Assembly (NCBI GenBank): GCA_013322215.1
Contig: JAAMEZ010000036.1
Location: 248,001 to 312,000 of the forward strand
Origin: Martinezella rhizogenes
GTDB taxonomy: Bacteria > Pseudomonadota > Alphaproteobacteria > Rhizobiales > Rhizobiaceae
Length of the DNA stretch: 64,000 nucleotides
Reading direction: 5' to 3'
Part shown: piece after piece, positions 48,924-58,572 of the stretch
Numbering within the stretch: position 1 is the stretch's first letter
Layout: each line of letters opens with the position of its first letter
The notes under the pieces: generated by a model
Told to the model about the DNA's origin: nothing
Seen by the model: the letters and a program-made list of their open reading frames with translations, nothing else
Database searches by the model: none
Translations under genes and position numbers: made by a program

Positions 48924-50462
48924 TCAACCGAAGGCGATATCACCGATGACCCTTACTCTTACACGGCGCGCTCCGCCGGGTAGATAAGCGATCGGAATAT
49001 CCTCGACTTCGAGCGTCTTTAGGCTCTCGCGGCTCGCGCCGGAAGCGACGGCGGCATTCTGAGCCTCCGACTCTGCCTTGGCGAGAGCCTCGTCACGGCT
49101 CAGCCCCGAAAATACCTGATCGACCTCGCCCGACACCTGCGCCATCGCGGCACCGAGCGCATTGGCGACGCCGGCGTTTTCGACGCGAAGAATCTCCGAG
49201 GCTCCCTCAATCCTTTCCGGGATCAGGAAGGCGCCGCCGCCGACGGCAATCAGCGGCACATCCTCTGCCGATGTCTTCATCTGGTCGAAACTGTCCGTGA
49301 CCATGTCGCGGATGCGGTCGAGACTTGCCTTGACGAAGGCCGGATCGAGACCGCGAACGCGATCCTTATCCCCCATCTCGATCAGGCCGGCGGCGACGGC
49401 GACGTCCGAGGTCGTCAGCGTATTGCCGCCGAAAACGCGCGCCTCGGTCAGGATGCGATAGCCGACCGAACGCGGACCGATCTTGCCCGTTTCCGGATCG
49501 ATGATCGTGCCGCCGCCAAGGGCGATCGGCAGGAGATCGGGCATCCGGAACAGCGTGCGCACACCACCGATATGAACGATGTTGTTGGCCTCGCGCGGAA
49601 AGCCACCGACAAGGCAGCCGATGTCCGAGGTCGTGCCGCCGACATCGACGACCATGGCGTCGCTTAAACCCGTCAGGAAGGCGGCACCACGCATCGAATT
49701 GGTCGGACCGGATGCAAAGCTGTGAACCGGGTTAGCGGCCGCGACATCCGCCAGCGCCACCGTACCGTCGTTCTGCGTCAGATAGAAAGGTGCGGTAATG
49801 CCTGCTTCGCGCAGCGCATCCGAGAATGCCTGCACCGTAGTCCTGCCGAGCGACTGCAGCGCCGCATTGAGAAGCGCGACATTCTCGCGCTCGAGCAATC
49901 CGATCCGTCCGAGGGTATGCGACAGCGTGATCCTTGCATCGGGGATCACCGAGCGAACGATCTCTGCGGCCCTGACCTCGCATTCGGTCGTCAGCGGCGA
50001 GAAGGTCGCCGATATCGCGATCGATGTGATGCCAGCATCGCGGATCTTCATGGCCGCTTCGCGGATTTCGTCGGGGATCATCGGCACGAGCGGACTGCCG
50101 TCATACTCATGGCCGCCGTGAACCATGAAGATGAGCGGATCGACAGCCGCGCGCAAATCATTGGGCCAGTCGCACATGGGCGGTAAGGAGGCGCCAGTCG
50201 GCAGCGCAATGCGGATCGCAGCCACCCTTTCCAGCCGCGCCCGCTCGACGACCGCATTGGTGAAATGGGTGGTGCCGATCATCACGGCGTCGATCGGCCG
50301 GCCGGATGCGCCGGCGTGGCCGGCCACATGGCTGAGAGCCGCCTTCACGCCTGACATCACGTCTTGCGTCGTGGGAACCTTGATGGAAGCGATGATCTTC
50401 TCACCGTCGATCAGAACGGCATCCGTATTGGTGCCGCCAACGTCAATACCGATGCGTTTCAT
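48924..50462 (-). CDS. Hydantoinase/oxoprolinase family protein (HyuA-type, copy 2)
   Basis: A 512-residue protein of the ATP-using hydantoinase A/5-oxoprolinase family, which opens five-membered cyclic amides. The N-terminal phosphate motif GIDVGGTNTDAVLI, IGTTHFTNAVVER, and the second ATPase region VVDVGGTTSDIGC, IGGVRTLFRMPDLLPIALGG are all present. No HyuB subunit is encoded nearby, unlike classical HyuAB. Its start overlaps the preceding DUF917-2 stop by 4 bp. It is a clear paralogue of the protein encoded at 54467 (GIDVGGTNTDAV, TTHFTNAVIER shared). Confidence 0.9.
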   Translation of the reverse strand: MKRIGIDVGGTNTDAVLIDGEKIIASIKVPTTQDVMSGVKAALSHVAGHAGASGRPIDAVMIGTTHFTNAVVERARLERVAAIRIALPTGASLPPMCDWPNDLRAAVDPLIFMVHGGHEYDGSPLVPMIPDEIREAAMKIRDAGITSIAISATFSPLTTECEVRAAEIVRSVIPDARITLSHTLGRIGLLERENVALLNAALQSLGRTTVQAFSDALREAGITAPFYLTQNDGTVALADVAAANPVHSFASGPTNSMRGAAFLTGLSDAMVVDVGGTTSDIGCLVGGFPREANNIVHIGGVRTLFRMPDLLPIALGGGTIIDPETGKIGPRSVGYRILTEARVFGGNTLTTSDVAVAAGLIEMGDKDRVRGLDPAFVKASLDRIRDMVTDSFDQMKTSAEDVPLIAVGGGAFLIPERIEGASEILRVENAGVANALGAAMAQVSGEVDQVFSGLSRDEALAKAESEAQNAAVASGASRESLKTLEVEDIPIAYLPGGARRVRVRVIGDIAFG

Positions 50463-51535
50463 GCGAATACCGATCTGAAATCAATGTCATAGCCGAAAGC
50501 GCGCGGGCCGACGGCAGCAATCCCCGCAGGCGAGGTCAAAAGCTCGGGTGCCGGTAGAGCGACAACGGTGACGCGCTGGCCGTAGCGCACGGATTCCGTG
50601 CCGATCGCGCTGCCGGAAATCGTGTCGAGCAGGCAGAGAAGATCAGGCGTCATCGCCACTGGCTCGCCATCCCGGAAGGCGACCGCCCATTCGTTCTGGA
50701 AAGCGAGCTCCATTCGGGAGCCCTTGTCGGCATCGATGCCTTCGATCACGGTCCGGCCGCGCAGGAAGCCGCCGGTGGTTTCGCGCGCCACATCGATCAC
50801 CTTACCGCGGAACAATTGCTTGCCGCCCTCGTGGTCGAGAACCACCTTCACCGGATCGTCGTGACGCGCACGTGCCTCGATGACCGCACGACCAAGTTCA
50901 GTCGCCTTGGTGATGGTGTAGTGAATGCCCCAATCCTTCACCTCGCGACCGGTGCGTGGCGCCTTGCAGGTGGCGGCGGTCGAGCCGACTTCGGTGCAGA
51001 CCTTGCGCGAAATCCGCTCCATCCACTTCCAGGATGCAGCCTTGGTGACGATGACCTCGTTGTCGCGCACGTCGACGAGGGAAAGCGGATACATCGGTAG
51101 GTTGCCGATGGCAAAGGAGGTCATCTGCGCCTCGGGATAGGCGCGTCCCATCGCATCGGCATTGACAACAGGCCGGCCCAGCATCGCAGCGGCAAGGAAG
51201 GAGGACAGCGCATTCGAGCCGCCGATCTCGACGCTCATGATCGCACGGAAGGGTTTTCCGAGGTAATCCTCCATGACCTCGACCGCGCGCGCCAGATGCA
51301 CAGGATCGCTGAGACGTTCCTGCCCCACCAGCGGCGCTCCCATCTTCGAGACGACGGCAACCATATCGTCATCGTCGAGCGCCATCGGGTCCATCACCTG
51401 GACGCGACGGCCTTCGGCATAGAGCCTGCGAAGATTGAGCGTCGAAATATAAGGATTGCCACCGCCTCCGGTTCCCAGGATCCAGGCTCCCGTTGCGAGC
51501 GGCTCGATATTATCTTCGGAAAATTCCTGAAGCAT
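50459..51535 (-). CDS. DUF917 family protein (S-methyl-thiohydantoin desulfurase family, copy 2)
   Basis: A 358-residue member of Pfam PF06032, formerly DUF917. From memory, a family member has been described as S-methyl-thiohydantoin desulfurase in ergothioneine breakdown. The family motifs are the start ATGAWILGTGGGGNPYISTL, VEIGGSNALSSFLAAAMLG, VVNADAMGRAYPEAQMTSFA and DLLCLLDTISGSAIGTESV. Its start is followed upstream by a RIME-like repeat separating it from the binding-protein gene. It overlaps HyuA-2 by 4 bp, indicating joint function on a cyclic amide. Confidence 0.88.
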   Translation of the reverse strand: MLQEFSEDNIEPLATGAWILGTGGGGNPYISTLNLRRLYAEGRRVQVMDPMALDDDDMVAVVSKMGAPLVGQERLSDPVHLARAVEVMEDYLGKPFRAIMSVEIGGSNALSSFLAAAMLGRPVVNADAMGRAYPEAQMTSFAIGNLPMYPLSLVDVRDNEVIVTKAASWKWMERISRKVCTEVGSTAATCKAPRTGREVKDWGIHYTITKATELGRAVIEARARHDDPVKVVLDHEGGKQLFRGKVIDVARETTGGFLRGRTVIEGIDADKGSRMELAFQNEWAVAFRDGEPVAMTPDLLCLLDTISGSAIGTESVRYGQRVTVVALPAPELLTSPAGIAAVGPRAFGYDIDFRSVFA

Positions 51536-51550
51536 GTTTCACCTTCGGCA

Positions 51551-51653
51551 ATAGAGCAATTCCAGGAAAAGTGCGCAGCGGTTTTCCGTCCGGGATTGCT
51601 TAAAATAAGGAGATAGAGCGGTTCGGAGATTCCGTGAAAAGCTGAACCGCTCT
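51551..51653. repeat. RIME-like rhizobial intergenic repeat
   Basis: Two adjacent hairpins: AGCAATTCC...GGGATTGCT (51555-51600) with inner stem GGAAAA/TTTTCC, and AGAGCGGTTC (51615-51624) / GAACCGCTCT (51644-51653). The first half (GCAATTCCAGGAAAAGTGCG... GCGGTTTTCCGTCC) is the familiar rhizobial intergenic mosaic element recalled from Rhizobium genomes. It sits between the binding-protein and DUF917-2 genes inside the operon. A further GACCCC/GGGGCC hairpin lies at 51662-51683. Confidence 0.75.
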
Positions 51654-51704
51654 AGCTGCCCCGACCCCGAATGGGGCCGGGTCTATGTCATGTGCCGGCG
51701 AAGA

Positions 51705-53300
51705 TCAGTTCGCCTTGCAGTCCCAATGGAAATTCGAGAAGTTCAGATCCCAGCTCTGCATGGGAATGAACTCATAGCCCTGCAGGCATTTGTTCGCCGC
51801 ATAGCGCCTGTTCGGCGATACCGCCCATACGTCGGGCTGCAGCTCGGCAAGCTTCGTTTGCAGCTCCTTGTAGGTCGCGTTCTGCGCCTTGATGTCGGTG
51901 GTCCCCCTCGCCTTGTCGATCAGGGCATCGACCTCGGGATTCTGCAGCCATTCCATCGACATCCAGGTGCCGGAAGCCTTGGAGTGATACTGGTTGTAGA
52001 ATATCGCGTCCGGCGACGGATAATTTGGCGAGATGTTGACCTGCGTCGAGGCCGGCGTGGTTTCCGGCTTCGACGAGAGCTCGACGATGCGGTTCCAGGG
52101 TTCGGGCTTGATATCGAGGGTGATCCCGATCTGCTCGAGATTGGCCTGCATCAGCAGCGCAACTTCGGACTCAAAGGCGAGCGAGGCGACGTAGCTGTTG
52201 ACCAGCGTGATCTTCTGACCGGCATATTTCGACTTCGCAAGCTCTTCCTTCGCCTTTTCGAGATCGAAGACGCCGGGCTGGGTATCGTCGTTATGCGCGT
52301 CCTTGAAGACGGTAGAAAGCGGGCCGGTCATGTCGAAGCCCGGATAGATCGCCTCCTGGATGGTCTTGTAGTCGGTTGCATAGGCGATCGCGCGCCGAAC
52401 ATGCACGTCGTCGGTCGGATAGACCTTGCTGTTCAGCTTGATGACGAAGCCGCCGGCGGTCGTCGACTGGAGCAGCTTGTAGCCCGGCATCTTGCCGATC
52501 GTTTCATAGGTGTCGTTGCCGAGGCCATGCGAGGAGAGGCCGAGCTCACCCTTTTCGGCGAGCGCCTTGACGGTGGCGTCGTCGCTCGTCTGGACGAAAC
52601 GCACTTCATCGATCGGCGTCCCCTTGGACCAGCCGAGAAAGTAATCGGGATTGCGTGCGATCACCATGTCGGCGGAGCGATTGTAGCTGACCAGCTTATA
52701 AGGACCTGAACCGGCCGAGTGTTCGCCGACATAGGCTTCGCCCCATTTGTCGTCCGGCTTGGAATTGGCTTCGATCAGCTTTTCGTTCAGCGCCATCATC
52801 AGCGGCGTCACAGCCATGAACGGCGAGAACTGGCGATCGAGCTTGACGACGACAGTCTTCTCGTCCGGTGCGGTGACGTTTTCGGGCTTTACGAGGCCGA
52901 CGACGAGGTTCGAGGGACCCTTGTTAATGCCGATCAGGCGCCTGATCGACCAGACGAAGTCGGAGGCCTTGACGGGCGTACCATCCTGGAACTTCGCATC
53001 GTCGCGAAGATGGAAGGTGTAGGTCAGACCATCCGGGGAAATATCCCAGGACTTTGCCAGATGGGGCACGATCTCGCCCGAAGGGCTGACGGTCGTCAGG
53101 GCATCATACATGTTTACGATGGCCATGTAGCCCGTATAGTCGGTGACCTTGGCCGGATCGAGCGAGCTGAAGATCTGCATCGTGTTGACGGCGATCGACA
53201 CCTTGTCGGCCGCCGATGCCGCGACCGACGTCAGCGGCAATGCCATGACACCGGCAAGCAGCAACGTCGAGAGACGCAGATTTCTGGAACCCATCTTCAT
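51705..53300 (-). CDS. ABC transporter substrate-binding protein (SBP family 5)
   Basis: Periplasmic binding protein of 531 residues from ATG 53300 (GGAG site); an in-frame upstream extension lacks a signal peptide at its start and is rejected. The Sec signal spans residues ~1-30 (LRLSTLLLAGVMALPLTSVA, then ASAADKVS). The mature part has the SBP_bac_5 pattern (YDALTTVSPSGEIVPHLAKS, then DAKFQDGTPVKASDFVWSIR). It is placed centrally in the operon between the two DUF917 genes, and serves the permeases and ATPase encoded upstream. Its ligand is probably the cyclic amide or peptide the enzymes act on. Confidence 0.93.
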   Translation of the reverse strand: MKMGSRNLRLSTLLLAGVMALPLTSVAASAADKVSIAVNTMQIFSSLDPAKVTDYTGYMAIVNMYDALTTVSPSGEIVPHLAKSWDISPDGLTYTFHLRDDAKFQDGTPVKASDFVWSIRRLIGINKGPSNLVVGLVKPENVTAPDEKTVVVKLDRQFSPFMAVTPLMMALNEKLIEANSKPDDKWGEAYVGEHSAGSGPYKLVSYNRSADMVIARNPDYFLGWSKGTPIDEVRFVQTSDDATVKALAEKGELGLSSHGLGNDTYETIGKMPGYKLLQSTTAGGFVIKLNSKVYPTDDVHVRRAIAYATDYKTIQEAIYPGFDMTGPLSTVFKDAHNDDTQPGVFDLEKAKEELAKSKYAGQKITLVNSYVASLAFESEVALLMQANLEQIGITLDIKPEPWNRIVELSSKPETTPASTQVNISPNYPSPDAIFYNQYHSKASGTWMSMEWLQNPEVDALIDKARGTTDIKAQNATYKELQTKLAELQPDVWAVSPNRRYAANKCLQGYEFIPMQSWDLNFSNFHWDCKAN

Positions 53301-53340
53301 TCTAGTTCTCCTCTTTGATGCGGGAACTCCCCGCTTATGG

Positions 53341-54474
53341 TTAGGCTGCCTTTCGGCCTGGGGCCGGCAGCGGCGAATAGGTGATGTCCGGGTAGCCGAA
53401 GGCCGCCGGGCCGACGACATCCAGCGCGCGCGCGCTGCGCAACAGCTCGTGACAGGGAATGGCGACGACGGCGACGCGCTGGCCGTAGCGCAGCATTTCG
53501 GTAGTGATCGGATAGCCGGTATCGACATCGAGCAGCACGATCAGATCCGGTACGCAGACCTCAATCACGCCATCGCGGCGGAAGACCAGGAATTCGTTCT
53601 GGATCGCCACGTTTGCCATCTGGCCGGCGCAATCGTCGAAGCCCGCGAGCTCCATGTCGCCGACGACGAAACCACCGCGCAGATGGCGTTTCAGATCGGT
53701 GATCTTGCCATTGAAGACACGCCGGCCGCCTTCCAGCGCACAAACGGCGGCAATCGGGTCCTCCTGCGCCTTGCGCGCGCGGATCACCGCTTCGCCGAGC
53801 GCGATCGCCTTGGTGAAGCTCTTCGGAATGCCATACTGATGGACGTAATGCGCCTGCATCGGCGCCGTCGCCAGCATGGCACCGCCACCCTGCGCCACGA
53901 CGCAGGCGCGCGCCATCCGCTCGTGCCAGACTTCCGATACGGCGTGGCTGAAGATCACGGCATTGCCATGCAGGTCGCACATGACCGAAGGCGTGGAGCT
54001 GTGGCCATAGATCGAAAAGGTCGTCATCTGCATTTCGGGAAAGGCACGGCCCATGCCGTCGCAATCGAGGATCGGCAGGCCGCCGAGAGCCGCTGTGACG
54101 AGCGGGTTCATCGAATTCGCGCCACCGATCTCTTCGCAGACGATGGCATCGATCGGCGTGCGGATCAGCTCTTCCATGGCGCGCAGGCAGCGCAAGCCCT
54201 CGCGCCCTTCGCGGATGCGCTCGACGCCGACAACCGGTGCGCCGATGCCGCCGATCGACATGCAAAGGGCGTCAGGCTCGATGGCGTCAGTTGCCAGAAC
54301 CTTCATCTCGTAGCCGGCCTTCATGGCTTCGAGGACGAGGAGCTTGCCTTGATAGGGGTTGCCGCCGCCGCCGGTGCCGAGAATGCCCGCCCCGATTTCA
54401 AGCGCATCGAGATCCTCGGGCGTCAGCCGGCGCAGATTGGCGTCATCATATTTCTGCTTGCGCGTCTCAGGCAT
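53341..54474 (-). CDS. DUF917 family protein (S-methyl-thiohydantoin desulfurase family, copy 1)
   Basis: A 377-residue paralogue of the DUF917 protein at 50459. Shared motifs are GAGILGTGGGGNPYQGKLLV, CEEIGGANSMNPLVTAALGG, LDCDGMGRAFPEMQMTTFSI and VPDLIVLLDVDTGYPITTEM. ATG 54474 was chosen because upstream sequence in this frame is antisense to HyuA-1; the ATG overlaps the HyuA-1 stop by 8 bp. Together with HyuA-1 it forms a HyuA-DUF917 pair, the mirror of the DUF917-HyuA pair downstream. Confidence 0.9.
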   Translation of the reverse strand: MPETRKQKYDDANLRRLTPEDLDALEIGAGILGTGGGGNPYQGKLLVLEAMKAGYEMKVLATDAIEPDALCMSIGGIGAPVVGVERIREGREGLRCLRAMEELIRTPIDAIVCEEIGGANSMNPLVTAALGGLPILDCDGMGRAFPEMQMTTFSIYGHSSTPSVMCDLHGNAVIFSHAVSEVWHERMARACVVAQGGGAMLATAPMQAHYVHQYGIPKSFTKAIALGEAVIRARKAQEDPIAAVCALEGGRRVFNGKITDLKRHLRGGFVVGDMELAGFDDCAGQMANVAIQNEFLVFRRDGVIEVCVPDLIVLLDVDTGYPITTEMLRYGQRVAVVAIPCHELLRSARALDVVGPAAFGYPDITYSPLPAPGRKAA

Positions 54475-56023
54475 GATGGCCTCCCATTTCACCGACGACT
54501 TTGACGTGAATGCGCGTGGCGTTGCCCGGCAGATAGGCAAGCGGCGTGTCTTCGCGCTCGATAACTTCAAGGGTTTCCGCAAGCGCTCCGGCGGCGATCG
54601 CCTTTTCCCGGGCCTCGGCTTCAGCTTCGGCAAGTGCGCTCTCGCGCGTGCGGCCATCGACAAGCGAGAAGACGCGATCCGTCTCACCGCTGATCTGGGC
54701 GATGGCAGCGCCAACGGCATTGGCCACGGCAAAATTTTCCGGCAGGATCACCTCGAGATCGCCGATGCGATCAGGCATCAGGATCGAGCCGCCGCCCACC
54801 GCAATGACTGGCACCGGCGTTGACGAAATCCGGCTGCGCTCGACGCAGGCCTCGAGCATCGCATCGATCTTTGCCACAGCAGCCTCGACAAGCGTCTTGT
54901 CGAGATTGGCGACCAGCGCGCGATCACCGATATCGGCCTTGCCGGCAGCAACCGCAATATCGGTAGCGGTCAGTGTCGACCCTCCGAAGCAGAGCGCTTC
55001 CTTGCGCACTCGATAACCGACCGACTTCGGCCCAACGGTGATGCCCGCTTCACCCCTGACAACAAGCGAACCGCCACCAAGGCCGATGGAAAAGACATCG
55101 GGCATGCGGAAATTGGTGCGGACCCCGCCGATATCGACGGTTGTGGAGGCCTGTCGCGGGAAACCGTGCGACAGAGCGCCGACGTCCGAGGTCGTGCCGC
55201 CGACATCGACGACGACGGCGTCCTTCAGTCCTGTCAGGAATGCGGCACCGCGCATGGAATTGGTCGGACCGGAGGCAAAGGTCAGCACCGGAAAGGCACG
55301 CACGACGTCGGCGGCCATCAGGGTTCCGTCGTTCTGCGTTATGTAGAACGGGCACGGGATGCCGGCAGCCGCAAGCGCCTTGCCGAAAGCCGCAACCGTA
55401 CGATCCGCAAGCGACAGCAGGCTCGCATTCATGATCGCAGCACTTTCGCGCGCCAGCAGGCCGTGACGGCCGATATCCTTCGACATCACCACAGGTAGGC
55501 CAGGGCAATGCTGCCGCAGGATTTCCTTGGCCCGCACTTCCATCGCATCGTTGATGCCGCTGAAAACGCAGGTCACGGCGGCAGCCTTCAGGCCCTTTGC
55601 ACGGATTTCACCGGCGATGCGCACGATGGCGTCTTCATCGAGCGGTGAAAGTTCGCGCCCGTCGAACTCGTAGCCGCCCTTGACCTGGTAGCCATGATTG
55701 CCGACGATCTCGCGCAGGTCGTCGGGCCAGTCGACCATGGGCGGCAGACCGGCACCCGACGGCAGGCTCAGACGGATGGCTGCGACCTCGTCCATGTGCC
55801 GGCGCTCGATCACCGCATTGGTGAAATGCGTGGTGCCGATCATCACGGCGGCAATGCGGATACGATCGATGCCGGAGGCCTCGATGACCTTCTCCAATGC
55901 CTCGATCACGCCCGAAGTCACATCTTCGGTCGTCGAGGCCTTGACCCCAGCCAGAACGGTCTTTCCCTCAAGGACGACAGCATCCGTATTGGTGCCGCCG
56001 ACGTCAATTCCAACGCGATACAC
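54467..56023 (-). CDS. Hydantoinase/oxoprolinase family protein (HyuA-type, copy 1)
   Basis: A 518-residue paralogue of the HyuA-type protein at 48924. Shared features are RVGIDVGGTNTDAVVLEGKT, IGTTHFTNAVIERRHMDEVA, the acidic segment DEVAAIRLSLPSGAGLPPMV, and VVDVGGTTSDVGALSHGFPR. It would hydrolyse a cyclic amide (hydantoin, oxoproline-like lactam) using ATP. It overlaps DUF917-1 by 8 bp and follows the double ATPase gene by 17 bp. It is one of two paralogues in the operon, probably with different substrates. Confidence 0.9.
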   Translation of the reverse strand: MYRVGIDVGGTNTDAVVLEGKTVLAGVKASTTEDVTSGVIEALEKVIEASGIDRIRIAAVMIGTTHFTNAVIERRHMDEVAAIRLSLPSGAGLPPMVDWPDDLREIVGNHGYQVKGGYEFDGRELSPLDEDAIVRIAGEIRAKGLKAAAVTCVFSGINDAMEVRAKEILRQHCPGLPVVMSKDIGRHGLLARESAAIMNASLLSLADRTVAAFGKALAAAGIPCPFYITQNDGTLMAADVVRAFPVLTFASGPTNSMRGAAFLTGLKDAVVVDVGGTTSDVGALSHGFPRQASTTVDIGGVRTNFRMPDVFSIGLGGGSLVVRGEAGITVGPKSVGYRVRKEALCFGGSTLTATDIAVAAGKADIGDRALVANLDKTLVEAAVAKIDAMLEACVERSRISSTPVPVIAVGGGSILMPDRIGDLEVILPENFAVANAVGAAIAQISGETDRVFSLVDGRTRESALAEAEAEAREKAIAAGALAETLEVIEREDTPLAYLPGNATRIHVKVVGEMGGHHA

Positions 56024-56040
56024 GTCAGGCTCCTCTTCAA

Positions 56041-57687
56041 TCAGTCTGTGGTTTTGACGAGGAAGCGCGTGCGCTCTTCCTCGCTCACGCTGGGCTTCAG
56101 GCGCTCTTCTTCGTCGGTGACGACGGGAATGGCGGCTATCAGCGCGCGTGTGTAGGGGTGATTGGGTGCGGCAAAGACCGCCGGCGTCGGTCCTTCCTCG
56201 ACGATCTCGCCGCGCAGCATGATGGCGATACGCGAGCAGAAATTGCGCATCAGCGACAGGTCGTGCGAGATCATCAGATAGGTGAGACCGAGTTCCTCGC
56301 GCAGCTGCAACAGCAACTCGATAACCGTTTTCTGCACCGACACGTCAAGCGCTGCCGTCGGCTCGTCCAGGATCAGGATCTTCGGCTCGGCGGCAAGCGC
56401 GCGCGCAATCGCCACGCGCTGCTTCTGGCCGCCCGAAAGCTCGTGCGGGTACTTCGCCAGATAGGATTGCGGCAGACGCACGAGCTGCATGAGCTGCTTC
56501 ATCCGTGCCTCGCGGGCTGGTCCATCCATGCCGATGGATTTCAAAGGCAGCGCGAGCGTTTGCTGAACGTTGCGCTTGGGATTGAGCGACGTGCCGGGGT
56601 TCTGATAGACGATCTGCGTCAGCCGCTTGCCACGTCCCGGTGCCGGCGCATCAATGGTGACGCTACCCGAGGTCGGGCGAGACAGGTCCATGATGATGCG
56701 TGCAACCGAGGTCTTGCCCGAGCCGGATTCGCCGGCCAATCCAAAGATTTCGCCCTGACGTAGCGTCAGGCTCACGTCGCGAACGGCATGGAAACCCGGC
56801 TTCCGGCCATAGACCTTGTTGAGGCCTTCGACCTTGACGATGGGCGCACGGTCGCTCTGCGGCAGATCGATAACGCGCTCACCGTAAAGCGGCGGTACGG
56901 CTTCCAATAGAGCTTTGGTATAAGGCTGCTGCGGGCTCGTCAGAATCTCGTGGCAGGGGCCGGTCTCGACGATATCGCCATGATGCATGACCACCACTCG
57001 GTCCGCCACCTTGCGTACGACGCCGAGATTGTGGGTGATCATGAGAAGAGCCATGTTCTCCTCGACCACCAGCTGGTTGATCAGGTTCAGGATCTCGTCC
57101 TGCGTCGTCACGTCGAGCGCGGTACCGGGCTCGTCGGCGATCAGAAGTTTCGGCTGGTGCAGCAGCGCAAGCCCGATCAGGACGCGCTGGCGCATGCCGC
57201 CCGACAACTCGGACGGATAGGCATTCATCACACGCTCGGCATCGGCAAGCTGAACGCGCCGCAAGACGGCCGCGATGCGCTTCCGACGCTCCGCCCTGGA
57301 CGAACTGGCTCCGTCGCGCTTGTCGGCGAAACGCATGACGTCATCGAGATGCGTGCCGATCTTGAAGACCGGATTGAAGGATGAAAGCGGGTCCTGCATG
57401 ATCAGCGAAAAGGCCGTGCCTTTCAGCGCCTCTCGTTCTCTTCGCTGCATTTTCAAAACATCGCGTCCTGCGACCGAGATCGTGCCTGAGCTGATCGCCG
57501 CATTCTTCGGCAAGGTGCCGATAATCGCCTTTGCCGTTACGGATTTGCCCGATCCGGTCTCCCCGATCAGCGCGACGCGCTCGCCGGCTGCGACGGTGAA
57601 GGCAATGTCTCGCAGCACTTGCCGCGTGCGGCCATAGGTGGTGAAGGAGACGTTCAAAGCCTCGATCTTAAGAAGCGGCTCGGTCAT
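56041..57687 (-). CDS. Peptide-type ABC transporter, fused double ATP-binding protein
   Basis: A 548-residue protein with two complete ABC domains. N half: Walker A GETGSGKS, signature LSGGMRQR, Walker B LLIADEPGTALD, switch ITHNLG. C half: GESGSGKT, LSGGQKQR, LILDEPTAALD, ISHDLS. Opp-type extensions (TSPQQPYTKALLEAVP; AAPNHPYTRALIAAIP) follow each. The gene is 3 bp from the DppC-type permease and feeds energy to the importer. A different lineage from the fused ATPase at 14552, judged by low overall identity outside motifs. Confidence 0.95.
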   Translation of the reverse strand: MTEPLLKIEALNVSFTTYGRTRQVLRDIAFTVAAGERVALIGETGSGKSVTAKAIIGTLPKNAAISSGTISVAGRDVLKMQRREREALKGTAFSLIMQDPLSSFNPVFKIGTHLDDVMRFADKRDGASSSRAERRKRIAAVLRRVQLADAERVMNAYPSELSGGMRQRVLIGLALLHQPKLLIADEPGTALDVTTQDEILNLINQLVVEENMALLMITHNLGVVRKVADRVVVMHHGDIVETGPCHEILTSPQQPYTKALLEAVPPLYGERVIDLPQSDRAPIVKVEGLNKVYGRKPGFHAVRDVSLTLRQGEIFGLAGESGSGKTSVARIIMDLSRPTSGSVTIDAPAPGRGKRLTQIVYQNPGTSLNPKRNVQQTLALPLKSIGMDGPAREARMKQLMQLVRLPQSYLAKYPHELSGGQKQRVAIARALAAEPKILILDEPTAALDVSVQKTVIELLLQLREELGLTYLMISHDLSLMRNFCSRIAIMLRGEIVEEGPTPAVFAAPNHPYTRALIAAIPVVTDEEERLKPSVSEEERTRFLVKTTD

Positions 57688-57690
57688 GGC

Positions 57691-58572
57691 TCAGCTCTCC
57701 ACATCAAACATGTCGCGCAAACCATCGCCCAGAAGATTGAAGCCGAGCGTCACGTAGAAGACCGCGGCTCCCGGGCACACGACTTCCCACCAATAATCGG
57801 GCATGAACTGGCGGCCGTCGGCGACCATGGAGCCGAGGTCAGGAATGGGCGGCTTCACACCAAAGCCGAGGAAGCTGAGAGTGGCACCAAAGAGGATGAC
57901 GAAGGCCGCATCCAGCGTCGTCTTGACGGAAATCACCGCAACGCAATTCGGCAGGATTTCGCGGAAGAGGATGTGCATCGGCCCGGCACCGGCAAGGCGG
58001 GCTGCCTCGATATAATCTTCGGACGCGATGGACTTGGAAACGGAATAGATCAGCCGCGCATGCCATGTCCACCACAGCAGCGTGATGGCAATCATCGCGT
58101 TCATCAGGTTCGGCTCGAGCAGGTTCGACACGGCAAGCGCCATGACGAGCGGCGGCATCGCCAGCATGACGTTCGTCAGGCCCGTGATGATCTTTTCGAC
58201 CCAGCCACCGAAATAGCCGGCAATCAGGCCAAGTACCGTACCGATCGGCACGGAAATACCAAGTACGCCGATGACCAGAAGCAGGGAGACGCGCATGCCG
58301 AAAATTGTGCGGGAGAAGATATCCCGGCCGACTTTGTCGGTGCCGAACCAATGAGCAGCGTCAGGTGCAACGTGCCGTGCCCGGAAATCGACCACAGCAC
58401 CCACATGCTTGGGATAGGGCGTCAGCCATGGCGCGAAAACCGCTAGTACGATGACGGAAATGAGGATCAGCGTGCCGATCACCGCAGCCGGATTGCGGCT
58501 GAAGCGATACCACATCATGTAACCCGTGCTCAGCCCGCGGTCGGACGCATCAAGCATCTTCATATCGGCCAT
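57691..58572 (-). CDS. Peptide-type ABC transporter permease, DppC type
   Basis: A 293-residue inner-membrane permease. Diagnostic segments are AAHWFGTDKVGRDIFSRTIF after the first helix and the EAA loop SEDYIEAARLAGAGPMHILF, then REILPN. Its ATG shares one base with the DppB stop (TGATG), so translation is coupled. It is second in the operon. Confidence 0.94.
   Translation of the reverse strand: MADMKMLDASDRGLSTGYMMWYRFSRNPAAVIGTLILISVIVLAVFAPWLTPYPKHVGAVVDFRARHVAPDAAHWFGTDKVGRDIFSRTIFGMRVSLLLVIGVLGISVPIGTVLGLIAGYFGGWVEKIITGLTNVMLAMPPLVMALAVSNLLEPNLMNAMIAITLLWWTWHARLIYSVSKSIASEDYIEAARLAGAGPMHILFREILPNCVAVISVKTTLDAAFVILFGATLSFLGFGVKPPIPDLGSMVADGRQFMPDYWWEVVCPGAAVFYVTLGFNLLGDGLRDMFDVES

Noticed and set aside
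53143..54504. 453-codon open frame on the plus strand
   Set aside because: Antisense to the binding-protein and DUF917-1 genes; low-complexity translation, no family.
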